Positions 25,917-37,207 of a stretch of 64,000 bases of DNA are shown piece after piece. The stretch covers positions 22,111,819 through 22,175,818 of the forward strand of contig NW_024881316.1 of the NCBI RefSeq assembly GCF_018691265.1. Reading direction: 5' to 3'. The position numbers were made by a program, and so were the translations under genes. Numbering within the stretch: position 1 is the first letter of the stretch; each line of letters opens with the position of its first letter. The notes beneath the pieces were generated by a model. The model searched no databases. It was not told the origin of the DNA and saw only the letters and a program-made list of their open reading frames with translations. The stretch is from Tyto alba. Its lineage: Eukaryota > Chordata > Aves > Strigiformes > Tytonidae.

Positions 25917-26478
25917 ACAGGTACTAACAACAACCATTAACAAACAGAGTATGATAGTGAGAAGCATTATCACATCTTGAAAACACCTTCCCCCCACCTT
26001 TCCTTTCTTCCCAGGCTCAGTTATGCTCCCAATATCTCTATCTCCTCCCCCAGCAGTGCAGGGGGCAGGGAATGGGGTCTGCAGTCAGTGCTGCTGCTTC
26101 TTCCATCTTCGTTGGGGGGAGCTTCTGGAACTTGTTCCCCCTCTCCCGCGTGGTCCCCCTCTCACAGAAGACAGTCCTCCACAAAATTTCTCCAACTTGA
26201 GTCCATCCCACAGGCTGCAACATTTCCCAAGCCGCTCCAGCACGGGACACCAACTTTCTACAACTGGAGTCCCTCCCACGGGCTGCAGCCCTTCCCAGGC
26301 TGTTTCGGTGTGGGACACCTCCGCATGCTGCAATCCTCCCAGCACCAAACTACAACACTGGGGGCTGCTTCTTCCCAGAGGATCCTGGCCTCCTTTGGGC
26401 GTAGACACCTGAGATAGTGTAGGGCCCCCAGCAGACTGTGTGTTGTCATCCGCTCCACCATAGCCCTCCATGGGTGGC

Positions 26479-26497
26479 GGGGGGGGGGGGGGGGGGG
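26479..26497. repeat. poly(G) run, 19 nt
   Basis: Nineteen consecutive G on the + strand inside the reverse LTR, meaning poly(C) in LTR sense. The sister LTR has only a run of about eight C at the matching site (52477-52485). It could form a G-quadruplex and is a likely site of sequencing error. Confidence 0.9.
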
Positions 26498-26651
26498 CGC
26501 ACCTTACAGTCTCAGCACAGGATACAGGGGGGTCTCTGCTCTGGCACACCTCCCTGCTCCTTTCTTCCTCTATTCCTTCACTGACCTTGGTGTTCATGCA
26601 GCTGCTGCAACTCCTCCTCACAAGTCTGACTCCTCCTCACAATGTGCTTTC

Positions 26652-26658
26652 TTAAATA
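26652..26658 (-). promoter_or_regulatory. TATA-like element of the 25724 LTR
   Basis: TATTTAA on the reverse strand, at the same place as in the 52157 copy. Confidence 0.5.
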
Positions 26659-26819
26659 CGATATCACAGATTTGCAGCTGATTGGCTCAGTTTTTGTGCA
26701 GAGGTGGGGCCGATTTGAAGCCAGGGGAGCTTCAAGAAGCTTCTCACAGGGGGTCAGTATTGTAGCCCCCTCCCTTTCTACCAAAAACCTCACCACTCAC
26801 TCAAACCCAGGACATGTAT

Positions 26820-28886
26820 GAACTGCAAAAAGGGCTCCTTTGAGTTTGTTTTACCACAAATGAAAGGAGCAGAGGATGCCAGGAGAAACTGGATGGATAT
26901 TTATTCATGAAGCTTTTTCGTTGTTTGTGGAAAATGCTTGAGAGAAAGTAGTTACACTAAGTACAAGGAAAGAAAAAACCCATAAACATGGAAATAAATG
27001 TGAGCGTAATTTTAGAACAAATTGAGTAAAGATAGTTTTTCACACTTAAAGGGAAGACGTAATGGGAAAACTGATCTTTTAAATCCTTTTATTCTATATA
27101 TATAATCTTTGCATTAGTTTAGCTTCCAAACTACCCATTCTACCATCCTCCATTTTGAGGAATCTATTTAAAAATCTGATATCCTGAATGAAGAAAAATA
27201 AGGAAGACTTTTGATTTTTAGTCTAAATAACCATATATTACCTCCCCACCAGTAGTTAAAATTGTGCTTATTTATTCTGTTTGTATCTGAAACGTTATAA
27301 TAAGTGGCATTTGCTGGGACATCTATGTTTTCTCCCACTAAGATATTGGAGGAGAAGCTTGGAAGTTTCACCCTGCCATAGCGTTGTTACATAGTTCAGG
27401 ACAAACACCTGGTACTGTCAAGCAGTGTTAGAACAAAAGCATCCAAAGGAAAAACTGGGGATGTAGTTATGTTTCTGATGAGAGAACTCAGCAATATGTT
27501 GAAGTTTCAGATTAGCTAGAAGACAGCAGTGCAGTCAGCCTATGAAGAAAATCATTTCTGCTAACCATATTCCTACCTTATCGACATCTCCTTTTGCTCC
27601 TTCAGTGCCTGAGCTTGTTCAAGAGTCTTCTATGCAGGCCAATGGGAAAGTTGCCAGTTTTCTGAAAAAAAGGATTTGTTCCTGAAGTAATTTGGAAAGC
27701 TGACAGGCTGTGAACAATTGAAGCTATATTTTTTTCTTTGCAAAACAGCATTTAAGTAATGTCAGCAAAGGTCAGTTGCTGGAATTAAGTCAGTTAAATG
27801 CTTTAAATGTTTTTTAATCTTCTACTCATAATGCCGTGTGCTGGCATGATAATGCTATAAAATGTCAATGTGAGTATTGTTAAATATATTGTAGAGAAAA
27901 AAATATGCCACCCATTCACACATGGTCTGGAAACAAATATTCAGTCTCCCTGACAATCAATCTATAGGAAATAGGAATTTTTGCAGGTGGTGTGTGTAAA
28001 CAAGCTGAAGAAAAATTTACAAGAAAAGAATTTGCATATTTAAAAAAAAATATTTTCAGATATAGACAGAATTATATTGAACTGTTCAGCTTTGTAATAA
28101 AATTTCAGTAAAATTGTTTAAGGCATAACATTGTAATTGAATATATATTTTCTTGGTTTACTCTTTATGAATTCCTGTGCCAGGTGCATCATATTGTTAG
28201 CATCTTCCAGTAGTATATTAAGTGTGTTGAATACATTCTGACACTTGGTGTTTCTGTAGAATATTTAATAACTGTTTTTTTATTTTATGTGTCATATATG
28301 CACATAGACCTGCAATATATAATGCTTGTATTTATATATATGTGTTAATGTTTCAGAAGGTCAAAGGAGGGTTTTATTTTTTTGTTTGTTTAGTTGTTTT
28401 TTTTCTACTTATAACAGAAAGTGGCAAGTCTGTTTGTGATGCTATTTGCTGTCTGTGGGAAGTACCACACACAATTTTAGGCTGGGCCTACAAAAAGACT
28501 CTACTGTAGAAGGTTCCATGTTGTCATTTATATTTCTTTTGTATGATCAATTTTAATTAGTGGTTGATGAAACAGTATTTTTATTTTTAAAAAGACAGAA
28601 TCTCTGAACAAGATTGACCATAAGTGAAAGTTGAGGCAAAATTCTGTTGGAAGTAGTACTGCCTGCTATCTTTAATTGGACTGGAATATAAAAGTCCCAT
28701 TATACTTTGTCCAAAACATAAAAACACTTGGGAAAGAAATTTATCTTGATGAAGGTCAAGAAATAAGCAGTACAGTAAGTGCCAAGAAGAACACTGAAGA
28801 AATAGATGTGTTTTAAAAGCACTTAAATGCTGACTTTCAGAAAGAATAGTGGCAGATGATGCTTTTATTTAAGGCTACAAGATGAA
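26820..28886. other. unique AT-rich sequence, no gene seen
   Basis: Strongly AT-rich from about 27840 to 28400, with TATA-like and (AT)-rich stretches. No coding or repeat signal recognised. Confidence 0.45.
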
Positions 28887-28967
28887 ACAGTTTTGAATTT
28901 TTTTGGAGACTATAGTGATGACAACCGAATAAGGATTTATCATGTAAACAGATAGGTCAGTAGCTGA
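28887..28967 (+). repeat. 81-bp duplicated segment, copy 1
   Basis: 80 of 81 bases match 31867-31947 in the same orientation, 2980 bp downstream; the one difference is A at 28924 versus T at 31904. Similarity stops sharply at both ends. A T22 run begins 6 bp after the copy. This is probably the daughter copy (see findings). Confidence 0.92.
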
Positions 28968-28972
28968 TTTTC

Positions 28973-28994
28973 TTTTTTTTTTTTTTTTTTTTTT
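28973..28994. repeat. poly(T), 22 nt
   Basis: Uninterrupted T run just 3' of the first 81-bp copy. Confidence 0.95.
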
Positions 28995-31115
28995 GCTCTC
29001 CTTTCCATGGATCAGCTTGGCAGAATGATTTGTTTGCATTTACACATAAATGAATCATTTTCTCTATACAAATATATCTCAGAAGACAAGTATTCATTTT
29101 GCTTATTAGGCTGAGTTGAAGGAGAAAGTTAGAATATCATTTTTAGTGTGACTAAAAAATGGGCTAGTATTCAGAAAATTTAAATAGATTTTTTTTATAA
29201 GGAGTAAAATTCATTCCTTGTTCGGAGTGGCATAAGGAGTCTCTTTATGACAGTGTTGTTAGGGAATCAAAATACTCATAAAAATACCCTTAAAGTTATA
29301 CCCTGTTCTTCTCTGAGCCAGCTTTGATTTATTGAGAATTATGAATATTTATCAGAACTCAGGATATTTTTTCTTTAATCAGTGCTTTGAGCAAGTCTGT
29401 CAAGAGACACTAAGCTTATATAGTTATTATCCACTTTGAACAAAGGAACAAGTTGTATGATGTACATGTACATTTATCTCTGTGCACCAGACATTCACTG
29501 TGCTGATCATTCCCAGGAAGCATAAAATAACTGTTGTTCTGTTTGTGCACAAGGAAGAATCACAATTTTATAAAGAGTTCTTAGACTGCACATGGACATC
29601 ATTGCCTGGGAGAGGCAGGTCCTGCCATTGCTCTGCCTGCCTCACCGCTTCAGCATTTCTAGGAGGAACATCTCAGGCACCACACAGGTATGGCAGCGCA
29701 GCACTGAGCACCTCTTCTTACTATTTCAGCCTCTGTTGATGAAAAGATTGGTTTGAGGAGGAGTAAAGGGTGGTTGCTTTAATGACTACAAATTTTTGAA
29801 CCAACGTTGATACATTAAGCCAATTACATTGACCAAAATAGTTTCAATGTCGTGTATAAGCCTCTTCTGCCTGAATATAACCTCCTATTGTTTCTTCTTG
29901 TAGCCTTAAATCATGCTCTGGGAGGATGAACTGTACTTTTGTGTATCTGTATCATGACTAATATTATGTTTGTCTTATCTCATGTGCTCCAAATAATTAT
30001 AATATTTTGATTCTGTAACTGGTGTCCTGTGCAGATGTGTGTGAAGGCTGCTCCAGTTGTTCTTCAGTGTAGAATCTAGGTGTGTGTAAGCTCTGTGCAT
30101 GCCACCTGCAAGTCAGGATCTGCAGTACAGGGACAGGGTGTTTCACTGGGGTAATGGCCTGCATCTCAAATATATAGACGTCAAACACCCAATATTTAAA
30201 CATGTGAAGTTATTTCAACTCAGGAAAACCTAGATCACCAACATGAATAATATATTTCAACCAGCTAGTCAGTTAGCTTTATCTCTTCTTTTTCTTACCT
30301 ATACCTTGTCTCCTTAGCAGGATATTCTTAAAACACAGACTGCCTTCTTTCTTTTTCTTATTTAATTGTCTACACAGTTGAGATTATACATATACTTTAT
30401 ATATGTATGGTTACATGTATCCATCAAAACCTTAAATTCAAGACTAATGTGGCAGATCAAAATTATCTCACCTACTTTAATCATTTAATTATAAATTATT
30501 TTTTTAAAAAGAGAAATATGGGTCTCAAAAGAGTTATTAATCGATCCTAAAACAGTGGATTTAGAATGAGACATACTGTCCTGAAGAAGTAACTGTTTCT
30601 TTCCAGTGTTTATAAAGAGAGCCAAGGAGAGTGGCCCAAACTTCACATGCCTAGTGTTGGGTCAAATGCTATTTGGGTGGACAAAAATTATGAACATTTA
30701 CTTGAAATAACTTATTTAACAATGACTAACATCTTGGTTTCACAGCACAAAGGATATTCCTTGATCTCTCGTTTATATTATTTTACTTGGTGTGCTCTCT
30801 TGTCCAGGATCTGGTGTGCAGCATGACCTTACAAACACTTTTCTGGCATAGTAAATGGAGAAGGTGAGAATGATTGAAAGGTAGGAAGAAGTGGCAGGAG
30901 ACAAAGGGAGACTGAAATACTTTAAGATAATGTTTTCTCTGAATAACTCCTATCAAGAAACTGTAGCCCAGGGCCAGACAATTAACATGAAACAGCTTTC
31001 ATTATCATTTGCATTATCAAATGCTGCTGAAATTTACTTCAAGAAATTCAAAGAAAAACACTGAGTTTAATTGAAACAAAAAGTTACTGAAAAATATTAA
31101 TTTCCACAATGTTTC
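28995..31115. other. unique sequence, no gene established
   Basis: AT-rich, with GC-richer patches at about 29590-29740 and 30020-30150. Both contain short open frames but no convincing splice sites or family match. Confidence 0.4.
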
Positions 31116-31138
31116 TTTTTTTTTTTTTTTTTTTTTTT
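31116..31138. repeat. poly(T), 23 nt
   Basis: Uninterrupted T run. Confidence 0.95.
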
Positions 31139-31749
31139 CATATCTAATGAAGGAATTATAAAAAATGTATGTTTCTAAAAATAATGGGATAATTTTATTT
31201 TTAATATTTTCAAATTTCCCTTTTCTTCATTCTTCCCACTAGAAAGCCTGGGAAACTTGTAAAGCTAGGGTGAAAAATAGGTTTCACTTATATTTCTTCT
31301 TTCTTTTCCTGTGAAAGATTTCAAACATTGTAAAATAAGTTTAAGTAATTGTCATATTCTTTCTAACTTTCATTCTATATTTTTCCAGTAAAAGTAGTAC
31401 AAAAAGTGAGACAATATACAAGACCAAATATTTAAAATTACACATTCCAAAACAAATGAAGCATGGAATTTTCTAAATTGATTTTTCTCTTGAGTAATTA
31501 AAAGGTAAAACATTTAAAATTAAATTAAGACTTCTAATTTTGCTCTACAGTTCTTCTCTATCTCTCATTTTCTGACAAATTACATTATTTAGGATTTCAC
31601 CATGTTAACATAGAGCAGAATTGCCCTTAGTGCAGACTTGCACAAGGTCACTTTATGTTAAGTCATATGTATGATTTAGCAATAACCAGTCACTAATCCC
31701 AAGAGAGTGTAGCTTAAAACAAGCGCAATGAGAAAGGCCCTATTCAGAT
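31139..31749. other. unique AT-rich sequence, no gene seen
   Basis: Very AT-rich; nothing recognised. Confidence 0.5.
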
Positions 31750-31945
31750 GCCCTGATGTGACCTTAGGAAGGTCATTTTAATCTCTCCATAACTCAGTTC
31801 CTTACTTGCTTAGTACACAGAAACTACGTCCATTTTTCACTGAGATGTAGAGAGGATAGGTATGTTACAGTTTTGAATTTTTTTGGAGACTATAGTGATG
31901 ACATCCGAATAAGGATTTATCATGTAAACAGATAGGTCAGTAGCT
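31750..31945 (+). mobile_element. degraded MIR-like (CORE-type) SINE remnant
   Basis: The stretch from 31755 (ATGTGACCTTAGGAAGGTCA) through CTCTCCATAACTCAGTTCC follows the MIR core, in which a GTGACCTTGGGCAAGT-like word leads to CTCTCTGTGCCTCAGTTTCC. A GATGTAGAGAGGATA-like word then matches the GTTGTGAGGATAAA part, and GAGACTATAGTGATG with nearby CCGAATAAGGA resembles the tail seen in reptile/bird versions. This is comparison with remembered consensus sequences, not an alignment. Such elements are old, so the many mismatches are expected. It overlaps copy 2 of the 81-bp duplication. Confidence 0.5.
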
Positions 31946-31947
31946 GA
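31867..31947 (+). repeat. 81-bp duplicated segment, copy 2
   Basis: 80/81 identical to 28887-28967. This copy appears continuous with the 3' part of the MIR-like remnant upstream of it, suggesting it is the source copy. Confidence 0.92.
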
Positions 31948-33589
31948 ACCATCACTCTTGAAACTTTCTGTCCATTGACTACTTCATTTCTTGTTAATTT
32001 ATGTCTCAAACACCTTTATTAAAGCTTCCTTTTCAAATGAAGCTTAATTTAAAGTAGTTTTTTTCCAGGGAAAAAGCATTTACTCTTATTTTGCTCAGGT
32101 GGAGAATGAAATAAAACTATTGTAATAAAACTCCAAATGCTTTCCACTTTAAGGCTAACACCTTTTACCTTTGCATCTTTTAAAGGGGAGAAAGTAAAAA
32201 GTATATTTGCCATGTTCTGCAGAGCTCTGCACACAGTCATCCAGTTTCTGAAATAATATCCAAATTAGTTTCAAACCTTGCAATTACATTTTCCCCTGAA
32301 GTAAAGTAATGTCATTTTAATCTTAATTTTACTTTCCCATCTATAAAAGTAGCATTGCTTCATGCTGTACCCTTCACATTAGACTTTGGGATGTGAGAAA
32401 ATTATGTAAGTCCAGAGTTATCACTGAGGAAATGTACTTTGCTGCATCACACTGTCCAATTTAAATTAGGAGAATGAAAATCTCATTTGGCAGAAATAAA
32501 GAGAGGAATCCAGTTTTAAGAGTTAACAGACTAAATTAAAATGATATGAAGTATGGATGAACAAATCTGAAACATCTGTAAAAATGTTTTAAATACCGAT
32601 TCCCACATCCTCTGTTTGCATATTGGGCATGTATTATCAGATCTTTAGCTTAACTCCTGACTTGTAGCTGAACTTATAGAAAGTAGTAGTGAGAAGTACC
32701 AAGTTTCCAGCAGGCCCTTTTAGTTTCAGTGGGAACTGCTGAATGGTCAATCTTCTGAAAAGCAGATAAATGAGACTCCAGTTCTGCGTATGGTCTGCTT
32801 GGAAACTGCCTGAGTTCAGTAACTCTTCATGGGATTTAGGAGTTAGGATAGAGGTCTAGACCTTCACTTCAGAGCATATATATTTCAGAACTGGACCTCT
32901 GTAACCCTTCTTTGAAAATCAAAGCTTAAAAGATACAAAATAACTAATCACTGTCTGCACAATAACAGAAGTCACAATTATTTTACTGCAATTTTAAAGG
33001 CAAACTTTCATTTGTATTCATTATTTTGTTTCCAGCATTCCCAGACTTGTAAGTGTGGCTATAGTGTATCAAACATATCTGCATGAACTTGCAATTGGAG
33101 TCACTCACCACCAGAACCCAGAATAAAGGTTCCTCTCAAGCAGGCTGCTAAACATATTTGCCTCTCGTGTTGAATTTATCCTGAAACAAACAGGATTAAC
33201 TATGAGAAAAGATAGCATATGGTGATAAGAGACTATATTGTTAGGAAGTGACTTGGAAAAGCACCAGTTTAGGAACTTATTCCATCCTAACATGTCATAT
33301 CACCTTGGGTAAAGGAATTCTGGACAAGTCTAAAAGATGTTGCACTGTAATGATCTATAAAACAGGATGTAAAATGAGGGAAGAAAGTTTACTGGTGATT
33401 TGGAATTATTCAGGGTAACAGATAAGGGCAGTTTGTGAAAAAATGCAAAAGACTTTATTAAATATTGTGATTAGGCAGTCAAATAGGAGATGGAATTCAT
33501 TTTAAGTAAAATAATGCACTTGGTCAAAATGCATTTGAGATGGCTTCTACCACTCAGGAGGGACATCCGAGGTTCCGTCTTGTGGTTCC
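31948..33589. other. unique AT-rich sequence, no gene seen
   Basis: No gene recognised. Around 33295-33385 a word like ATCACCTTGGGTAAA and a later ATCTATAAAACAGG are faintly MIR-like, too weak to annotate. Confidence 0.4.
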
Positions 33590-34281
33590 CTGAAAGAATC
33601 AACTAAGTACTTAGTAGCCATCTAACCAAATACAGAGTTAAGAATTGTAGGGAAAATAACAGAATACAAACCAGAAAGTATCATTATGCCACTAGAATAA
33701 ATTTTTTAGTTCTTCCACAACCCGTCCATTATGTGTAGTTTTGATCCCCTCATTCTAATAAAGGACATATTAGAAATAAAAAAGATTCAGGGAAAGGCGA
33801 TGGGAATGATCAGAAACAGGAAACCATTTCTTTGTGAGGCAGGACTGACTCAATGAGACTGCTGCAGCCCAGACGGCTGATGCAGGGGGAATATGACAGA
33901 GATGTGCTGAATGATGTGAGACATGGAAAGCACACTTAGAAACTATTCATTACCTCTGTGAGCAGGAAGAACATTGTAGTGGGTTTTATTCCCATGGAAA
34001 TCCTTTCCAAAGGATTTTGTGGAAGCAAAAATTTTACATGGATTTAAAGGTTACTGGACAAGTTCTTGGAAGGGAGATCAGACAAGAAGAACTAAATCAC
34101 AACAATCCACATCAGTCTCAGAAACGACCCTGATCATAAAACAGGCAAAGGCTGAGTGTACACATGGGAGATATCGTAAATGCTTGCTCTGTTTTTGCCT
34201 TTCCCTAGAGTTGTGTTCATGGCCACTGCTGGGGATAAGATAATGATGGGCCATTTTTCTCATCCAGTATACCCATTTGTA
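33590..34281 (+). mobile_element. old CR1 LINE fragment, end of ORF2 plus 3' UTR
   Basis: About 690 bp follows the order of an old CR1 element. It starts with an ORF2-end region (near 33690 ATCATTATGCCACTAGAATA, then words like AGTTTTGATCCCCTCATTCT and AAAGGACATATTAGA). Next come GGGAAAGGCGATGGGAATGA, then GATTTAAAGGTTACTGGACA at about 34040. It ends with GGCCACTGCTGGGGATAAGA and CCAGTATACCCATTT near 34280, resembling the ancestral sauropsid CR1 3' end. The frame is broken many times. Lack of an ATTCTATG tail suggests an older subfamily than the CR1 at 46235. Similarity is to remembered consensus; subfamily not assigned. Confidence 0.68.
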
Positions 34282-37150
34282 GGTGACCAGAATATGATGT
34301 CATGCTGTAAATCTTATTTCTGCAAGCACTGTTTCTAATCACAGTTGCACAAAATGGAAGTGATAGGTGAGTGTGGCCAGGTTTTCTTTATTCTCTGAGA
34401 CTAGTAGTGTGCTTGTTTATATTTCTCAGGCAGATTACTTTTTTGAAGACATTCCATTCAAATAGAAAAAGAAATTAATTATTTAAGGTGTTGCTCAAGC
34501 ACCTGAAAAATAAAGCATTTTAAGTGGAAGTGAATTTTCACATCCTTGAATGCCAAAATCCACAAATGTTTCCAAAATATGCACTGAAAAAAAATCTTGG
34601 ACCTGTAAACCATCACTCCAGACCAAAAGACAATCTCATAAATATTTGTGCAAAGTGCTTTTATTTCTTTTCTTCTCTGATTTTAACTCAGCTCTGACTA
34701 CTTCTGATGCATAAATAGATGGATGCATGTGTACATCATATATTACTACATATAAAGATATTATTACTACTTGTAGTACAAGTAAACAAGAGTGAAGTGA
34801 GACCCTGCAGTTGCAAAATGTTTAATTCATGAAGCTCACTGAATTATGTTAAACAAGAGGTGTGTTCTATTAAAGAATGTAAAATGACTTCTATCAGTAA
34901 ACTACTTATAGTTCTATATCTGACATCTGTGGTATTACTTTTGGGGCATAAAAATACAAAGAAAAACTTAAAGTCATATACTTGAAGTATACTCCTTTAA
35001 TTTCTTGTTGCCTAGAACATCTGTCTTCTACCACAAGCTGAGTTATATACCCTCTGCTTCTATAGCACTTCATTTAAATGTAAGTCAGAAAAAGAACACT
35101 ACTTAGAAACTTTAAACATAACTTTGCCATATGCTGTCCGATTACAGCATCTTATTTGTTCTAAGCTCAGTGAATTCACTGAGAAAGAGTTTATTGGCAA
35201 GCTACCAGATCACTAACAATTTCATTTGTTTAGAGATATTTATAATTTTAATTATTTACATGCACTACACTTCAACTGCCAGAGGTATTTAGACTTCTAA
35301 ATGGGGCCCAGAAGGATCATTTTGATAACACTAAGATGATTAGCTGAACAAAGACCCTTTTCCCCTTAATTGGTTGCAGGAACAGAGTGTGATAAAGTCC
35401 CTTTACAAGCTTGTCACTGAACTGGGTACAAATGATGTAGCAATATTACACAAATTAGATGGGAAAAAAACCCTACCCTATACAAGAGTTTCCTTCTCTT
35501 TCTCTTAACAGAGTGTCTTAGTAACATACTCTGTCTAAGCATAGAAGAAAAGACCATTTGAAAACAAGCACTGCTTAGGAAGCTGGGCACACCACAGAGT
35601 TAATCTAGTAAGTGAGAGCTCTGTACCTATGTTGTCCCCTGGTTTTACTTCACATCTGTTTAATTATTTGCTTTATATAAAATTTCTGGTGAAATTAGCA
35701 CTGCACATATCTGAGACTAAGCCTTCCTTGGTGGTTTGCCAAAGCAGCTATGAGTGATTAATGTGCTCTAGCTGACATATCTGAGTGACATACAAACATG
35801 TCATATGTCTTCACGTCTGTAGCCAGAGTAACCATCCACCGATAGAACTGAATGAAACATGTGGGCCAAAATTTATTTTCCTTTGAAAAGTGAAGATTCA
35901 GTGACACTGGCTGAAGTGCTTCCCAAATGTGTTACATCAGTCTCTTCCATCTCCTTAACAGTTATGAAAACTGGAATAACTACTCCTCTGCAAAGGGATG
36001 GGAATATGGTTTTAGCAAGACCCTCCTAGACAAATCATCAAGCAAAGTCTTTCCAACATGGTCTCCCCTCATGTGGAGGTTTTATATTATTGCAGTCTTC
36101 AAATTAGCTGAATAGGTTTACGGCTAGTTGAGTCTTTTCCTTCCTTCTATTATAATATCATTGTTACCTCAGGACTCTCTTACCTTCTTCGTATCTATTT
36201 CTGATTTTATACTTGGGTGGCAAGTTCTTTCAAGTAAATAGGCACTGAAAAAATACACAGTGCCTAACAGAAAGGGGCCTCAATTGCTGCAGTATAGACA
36301 AAGAACAATTAACAGAGAGAAGTGACTGGGGTGTTAATGCAGGTGAATAAAAATAGCTTTGAGCAGAGCATAGAAGAGCCAACTGCTGTTGACTAATGTG
36401 AGTGTGGCAATTAAGGACACATAACAAACTGAAGGATATGATCAACTTTTATTTACATGGGTGTTAATTTCCGTCTAAAGTTCAGGTGTTTAGAGGTAAA
36501 GTCTTCATGGAAGTACAGAAAAATCCCATACAGACAGTGCAGAGACTATGTGCTGTTGGAGGTCTCCAGAAGGAGAACGTGTCTGCCCAAGTGAGGGGGG
36601 ACAGAAGCCTCCCCTGCAGCCCTGCAGGGGTACCTGCCCCCTCCAGAACTTTCATGTGGAAGTCTTACATCAGGGGCAAGGATTTACCTCTATGTGTATA
36701 TTGAGTGGAAAAAAGCACTGAATGTCACTGACCCTCATAACCTGTCTGCTACTTGATGCAAAAACCTGCCTCCTGTGTACTGGTGGGTGTTAGCAGCAAT
36801 GAGTTTAGTTTAGTGTTATGGCATGGTGCATATGCTGCAGAAATGGTCATCATGGAGGCAAATTTATTTTCACTATCAAAAAGAATTTGAGAAAAAAACA
36901 GATTTTCAGATTATATCATGAATTGAACCATGTTCCAGCAGAGATTGGCTTAAAAGAAAGAATCTAATGCAAGAATATACCTAAATTTGATTTTTAAAAT
37001 GAGAGAAATTATTTTCTTTTAATATTCAGTCTCAGATTCGTTGCATACTGTTCTAAATATACTAGAGGGTCCAAGGGAAAATAACAGAATCGGTGGGATT
37101 TTATTCAATGATATAAAGCAAGGGTTCCTGAAAACTTAAAGTTGGTGTTT
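34282..37150. other. unique sequence, no gene established
   Basis: AT-rich. A GC-richer patch at 36540-36680 holds a short open frame but no clear acceptor/donor pair. Confidence 0.4.
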
Positions 37151-37207
37151 TTTGGTTTTTTTTTTTTTTTTTTTTTTTTTTTTGTTTTTGTTTTTGTTTT
37201 TTTTTTT
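37151..37207. repeat. poly(T) with TTTTTG repeats
   Basis: A T28 run (37156-37183) followed by two TTTTTG-type units and another 11 T. Confidence 0.93.

Larger units (their letters stand above)
25724..26814 (-). mobile_element. solo LTR, family B, reverse, about 1.09 kb
   Basis: On the + strand this begins TGTCATGGTTTGAG and ends AACCCAGGACA. The perfect 5-bp duplication TGTAT lies at 25719-25723 and 26815-26819. In its own direction a TATA-like TATTTAA (26652-26658 on +) precedes AATAAA (25911-25916 on +) by about 740 bp, so the R region is unusually long and GC-rich. It is the same family as the forward LTR at 52157: U3 start, TATA context, the AAGGTCAGTG... block and the end of U5 all match. 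No gag, pol or env remnant is attached. A 19-nt G run (26479-26497) marks a local expansion compared with the 52157 copy. Open frames within it, up to about 178 codons, are not conserved in the sister LTR and are not credited. Confidence 0.87.

Noticed and set aside
26085..26621. Reverse open frame of 178 codons
   Set aside because: Lies in the GC-rich R region of a solo LTR, includes translation of a G/C homopolymer, and is not shared with the 52157 copy.
25151..26814. Two LTRs of a single provirus
   Set aside because: Different families, each with its own target duplication, and only 83 bp between them.
33295..33385. Possible second MIR-like remnant
   Set aside because: Only two short words match and the spacing is wrong.
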